Below are positions 7,150 to 9,166 of a stretch of 9,166 nucleotides of DNA, piece after piece. The notes under the pieces are model-generated. The model made no database searches. It saw nothing but the letters and a program-made list of their open reading frames with translations, and had not been told where the DNA came from. Made by a program: the position numbers and the translations under genes. Source of the stretch: an uncultured Acetobacter sp. (lineage in GTDB: Bacteria; Pseudomonadota; Alphaproteobacteria; Acetobacterales; Acetobacteraceae). The first letter of the stretch is position 1. Each line of letters opens with the position of its first letter. The DNA is taken from NCBI GenBank assembly GCA_937900755.1, contig CALCDN010000133.1, forward strand, positions 1 through 9,166, given 5' to 3'.

Positions 7150-7823
7150 TGCCTCCCCATGCCCACAGCCCCTCCGCCATTTTGGAATTGCTGGAAGGAG
7201 ACGGAACACACCCCTTTCGCGGCGTGTTCCAGATGGTGGCGTTCGAGCGTGGGCAACTGCTGACACACCCCGATGATACGGACTATATTTTTATCGTAAA
7301 AACCGGGTGTCTGCGTGCTTTTCTGCTGGCGTTTGACAGGGAGCTAAGCCTTGCCTACCTCCGGCAGGGCGACATGTTCAGCACCCATACCCGGTTGCAG
7401 ATGGTGGCGCATGAACCCACCCGGGTATTGATCGCCCGGCGCTCCGCCGTGGAGCGGGTCTCCGCCGCCCATCCAGCACTCCAGCATGCCCTGATCCACG
7501 GCCTTGCAAGGGTGCTGGGCCAGACCATAACCTTGCTGGAAGACCTGGCCTTCCACCATGCCAGGGGGCGGATCGCCCGCTACATCGTGCGCAGTGCGAT
7601 GCACGCCGGGGTGGGGCTGCAACGGGGCCAGGTTGTGCCGCTGGCCCTTGGCATGGAAGAAATGGCGGCCCTGCTGGGCACGACGCGGCAGACGGTTTCG
7701 ACCGAGTTCAACGCCATGATCCGTGAGGGCGCGTTTGCGCGTGAACGCCGTGGGTACCTCCGTTTGGAGGATGTCTCCCTTTTAAGGAACTGGGCCAACG
7801 GGGATGCGGCGGAGTTGGGCTGA
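7149..7823 (+). CDS. cooA: CooA-like haem-based CO-sensing transcriptional activator (CRP/FNR family)
   Basis: This is a 224-residue CRP-fold regulator with an effector domain (about 15-110), a dimerisation C-helix (about 112-135) and a helix-turn-helix (MEEMAALLGTTRQTVSTEFN, about 169-188). It resembles R. rubrum CooA along its whole length as I recall that sequence: start MPP, then FRG, GDMFSTH (CooA GDMFCMH), EDLAFHHARGRIA (EDLMFHDIKQRIA) and RQTVSTEFNAMIREG (RQTTSTALNSLIKEG). In CooA, haem iron is held by His77, aligned here with H80, and by the N-terminal Pro2 that CO displaces. Cys75, the ferric-state ligand, is Ser78 here. I start at 7149 because this yields the ligand Pro; in-frame ATGs at 7122 and 7146 would bury it. 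FNR's iron-sulphur cysteines are absent. The likely target is cowN, 89 bases downstream. Another CRP-family role is possible. Confidence 0.8.
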   Translation: MPPHAHSPSAILELLEGDGTHPFRGVFQMVAFERGQLLTHPDDTDYIFIVKTGCLRAFLLAFDRELSLAYLRQGDMFSTHTRLQMVAHEPTRVLIARRSAVERVSAAHPALQHALIHGLARVLGQTITLLEDLAFHHARGRIARYIVRSAMHAGVGLQRGQVVPLALGMEEMAALLGTTRQTVSTEFNAMIREGAFARERRGYLRLEDVSLLRNWANGDAAELG

Positions 7824-7832
7824 TGGCCCTTA

Positions 7833-7848
7833 TGTCGGGCATCTGACA
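7833..7848. promoter_or_regulatory. Candidate CooA operator upstream of cowN
   Basis: TGTCGGGCATCTGACA is a CRP-type two-fold site. Read on the minus strand it is TGTCA, six bases, CGACA, the form I recall for the R. rubrum CooA sites. Its centre (7840.5) is 72.5 bases before the cowN ATG. An activator site centred near -43.5 would put the transcript start near 7884 and leave a leader of about 29 bases. A further half-site TGACA (7862-7866) lies 18 bases downstream. The -10 region around 7872-7877 (CATTTC) is poor, as expected of an activator-dependent promoter. Confidence 0.65.
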
Positions 7849-7912
7849 GACAGCGCGGGCATGACACGCCACATTTCTTGTCCGAACTCAGCAAAAAACA
7901 GGATGGATAGGA

Positions 7913-8188
7913 ATGTCCGAAGATTTTGATCGATATGTCAGCTTCAGAAATGTTGAATGGGAAGGCAAGACGGCCGAAGTCTTTGACCTGCTGCAGACAC
8001 ATTTTGACAAGAATACCAGCCCGTTTTGGGAATATTTTCTCAAACAGCGCGGCATCGCGCATGCCCAGGGGCTGGATGACCTGCGGGTTCTGCACAACTT
8101 TCTGCCAACCCTGAAAGATATTCTGGAAGACCTTGATGACGTGGGGACCCTGAACAAGCTGGAAGAGCTTGAAGACCGCTGCATGTAA
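7913..8188 (+). CDS. cowN: CowN-like protein sustaining nitrogenase activity in the presence of CO
   Basis: CowN is a small cytoplasmic protein, about 90 residues in this family, that lets nitrogenase keep reducing N2 when carbon monoxide is present. It was described in R. rubrum and studied biochemically from the acetic acid bacterium Gluconacetobacter diazotrophicus. This 91-residue product has the family landmarks: DRYVSF at 6-11, a helix leading to HFDKNTSPFWEYFLKQ (30-45), DDLRVLHNFLPTLKDILED (55-73), and an acidic LEELEDRC at the end. It departs from the form I remember in having Trp where a Cys follows DRYVSF, and in ending RCM rather than a paired Cys. The start has purine-rich sequence upstream (AGGATGG, 7900-7906). 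The gene follows a CooA-like regulator and a candidate CooA operator, which supports the identity. Assignment is by remembered motifs, not a search. Confidence 0.78.
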   Translation: MSEDFDRYVSFRNVEWEGKTAEVFDLLQTHFDKNTSPFWEYFLKQRGIAHAQGLDDLRVLHNFLPTLKDILEDLDDVGTLNKLEELEDRCM

Positions 8189-8214
8189 CAAGGGCGCCCA
8201 TTCCTCCGTTTTGT

Positions 8215-9166
8215 TCAGCCTGGGCGCTGCCGTGGCCTTGCCGGGGCAAGGGCCGGGTTTTCGGGCCAGTCGTGGCGGGGGTAGCGGCCTCGCATGTCGC
8301 GCCGCATGTCCGCCCATCCACCTTGCCAGAACCCGCCAAGGTCCGCCGTAATGGCCTGTGGCCGCCCTGCGGGGGAAAGAAGGGCCAGCCGGAGCGGCAC
8401 GCGCCCGCCCGCCAGCCGGGGTGTCAGCTCCGTGCCGTAAAAAACCTGCGCACGGGCCGATGCCACGGGCACGGGCTGCGTGTAGTCCACCTCCGCCCGC
8501 CCACCGGGAAAAGGCAGGTGTGTTGGCAGTTCGCGCTCCAGCCACTGGTAATGGGCGTAGGTCAACTGGTTGCGCAGCAGGGTATGAATGTCCAGCGCCT
8601 TCATGGCGGCAATGGAGGTGCATCCGGCCATGTAGGGAGCCAGCCAGTCTTCAACCGTGGCTGCTAGTGTGGGGGAGGAAAAATCGGGCCAGGCCGGTTC
8701 TTCCCCTGGGGGGCCTGCGTGGGGTTCGGGCGGGGGCTGCATGCTGTGGGCCAGTGCCACGCGGGCTTGCAGCTGTTTGACACCCTCCGTCCAGTTCAGG
8801 GCTGTTTCCAACGCATCGCGCACATGCAGCAACAGGAGCGAGGCGGCCTCTTCGGGCTTGACCTTTTCGGTCCGGTCCTTGAGCACAAGGCAGCCAATGC
8901 GTGTGCGCCTGCGGGCCATAATATTGCCCGATACGGGGTCGAGCGTTGTTTCCACCTGCTCATGCGTGCGTGCGAGCAGGGTGGGTGGCAGGTCATTAAG
9001 GTCCAGTGGTGCCGCCAGCCGGATTTCGGCCGCCGTGCGCAGGTGCAGCCCGGCCACGGCCAGCAGGCGGTGGGGGGTTAGCCCGTCATCACGCCTGAGC
9101 CGGGCATTGCTGCCATTGGCCAGGCGGTAGCTGCCCGGCTCGCCCCGGCACAGGGCTATGCGGTCG
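8215..9166 (-). CDS. hrpB: ATP-dependent helicase HrpB, C-terminal part (N-terminus beyond the window)
   Basis: The frame stays open to the right edge, giving the last 316 residues of a protein of which the N-terminal part is missing. HrpB is a DEAH/RHA-family (DExH) NTP-dependent helicase of poorly defined function. The RecA-like helicase motifs would lie outside the window. What is visible is the HrpB-specific C-terminal region: CRGEPGSYRLANGSNARL, AEIRLAAPLD, WLAPYMAG, RAEVDYTQPVPVASARAQVFYG, and an end LLSPAGRPQAITADLGGFWQGGWADMRRDMRGRYPRHDWPENP. The MRGRYPRHDWP.(D/N)P stretch is diagnostic of HrpB. A GTG at 9055-9057 is not the true start, because homology continues upstream of it. It converges on cowN with a 26-base gap. 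Confidence 0.92.
   Translation of the reverse strand, partial: DRIALCRGEPGSYRLANGSNARLRRDDGLTPHRLLAVAGLHLRTAAEIRLAAPLDLNDLPPTLLARTHEQVETTLDPVSGNIMARRRTRIGCLVLKDRTEKVKPEEAASLLLLHVRDALETALNWTEGVKQLQARVALAHSMQPPPEPHAGPPGEEPAWPDFSSPTLAATVEDWLAPYMAGCTSIAAMKALDIHTLLRNQLTYAHYQWLERELPTHLPFPGGRAEVDYTQPVPVASARAQVFYGTELTPRLAGGRVPLRLALLSPAGRPQAITADLGGFWQGGWADMRRDMRGRYPRHDWPENPALAPARPRQRPG
8234..8261 (+). terminator. Possible cowN terminator inside the 3' end of hrpB
   Basis: On the plus strand CCTTGC (8236-8241) and GCAAGG (8246-8251) form a 6-bp stem around CGGG, extendable with GGCC flanks if one G is bulged, and TTTT follows at 8258-8261. It is 46 bases after the cowN stop but lies in the coding sequence of convergent hrpB, so it may be incidental. 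Confidence 0.3.

Noticed and set aside
7149..7823. FNR-type oxygen sensor with an iron-sulphur cluster
   Set aside because: From the preferred start only one Cys is present (about residue 54), and the N-terminal Cys cluster needed for a [4Fe-4S] centre is missing. The CooA pattern fits better.
7824..7912. Sigma54 (NifA-type) promoter upstream of cowN
   Set aside because: I found no TGGCAC-N5-TTGC element. TGGCCC at 7824 has no matching -12 box at the right distance.
8189..8214. GGGCGCCC palindrome just after cowN as a terminator
   Set aside because: It is self-complementary with no loop, and the only nearby T-run (TTTT, 8209-8212) is too far away to form a standard terminator.
7580..8623. 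347-codon minus-strand frame spanning the cooA end, cowN and the hrpB end
   Set aside because: It covers three better-supported genes and an intergenic region in the wrong frame, and the product shows no domain pattern.
1..9166. Mobile elements, CRISPR arrays, tRNA or rRNA genes
   Set aside because: No transposase-like product, no spaced direct repeats and no RNA gene signature were seen on either strand. A covariance-model scan was not possible here.

Overview
The window looks like chromosomal DNA of a high-GC alphaproteobacterium, most plausibly an acetic acid bacterium (Acetobacteraceae: Acetobacter, Gluconacetobacter, Komagataeibacter and relatives). That placement is an inference from codon use, protein style and gene mix, not from a marker gene. 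No rRNA, tRNA, CRISPR array, transposase or prophage gene is visible, and coding density is high.

Layout. The left edge (1-168, minus) holds the N-terminus of a CysQ-type 3'(2'),5'-bisphosphate nucleotidase, divergent from pepA (327-1799, plus), a leucyl aminopeptidase with all metal and catalytic residues. A strong terminator separates pepA from convergent holC (1866-2312, minus), the DNA polymerase III chi subunit. A YeaE-type aldo/keto reductase (2413-3267, plus) converges on a large TonB-dependent siderophore receptor (3328-5595, minus), which has a credible Fur box overlapping its promoter. After an AT-rich intergenic stretch comes a secreted HtrA/Deg-type serine protease with a single PDZ domain (5816-6934, minus).

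The most interesting part is 7117-8188 (plus). A CRP/FNR-family regulator resembles the haem-based carbon monoxide sensor CooA: predicted N-terminus Met-Pro-Pro, GDMFSTH around the axial histidine, and a CooA-like C-helix and helix-turn-helix. It is followed by a 91-residue protein that looks like CowN, the small factor that keeps nitrogenase working in the presence of CO. Between the two genes lies a 16-bp inverted repeat whose minus strand reads TGTCA-N6-CGACA, the form I recall for Rhodospirillum rubrum CooA operators. Together they look like a self-contained module: CO binds CooA, CooA activates cowN, and CowN protects nitrogenase. Neither nitrogenase nor CO dehydrogenase genes are present in the window.

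The right edge (8215-9166, minus) is the C-terminal part of an HrpB-type ATP-dependent helicase, convergent with cowN. The remaining genes look like ordinary housekeeping or iron-uptake genes and show no functional link to the CO module.
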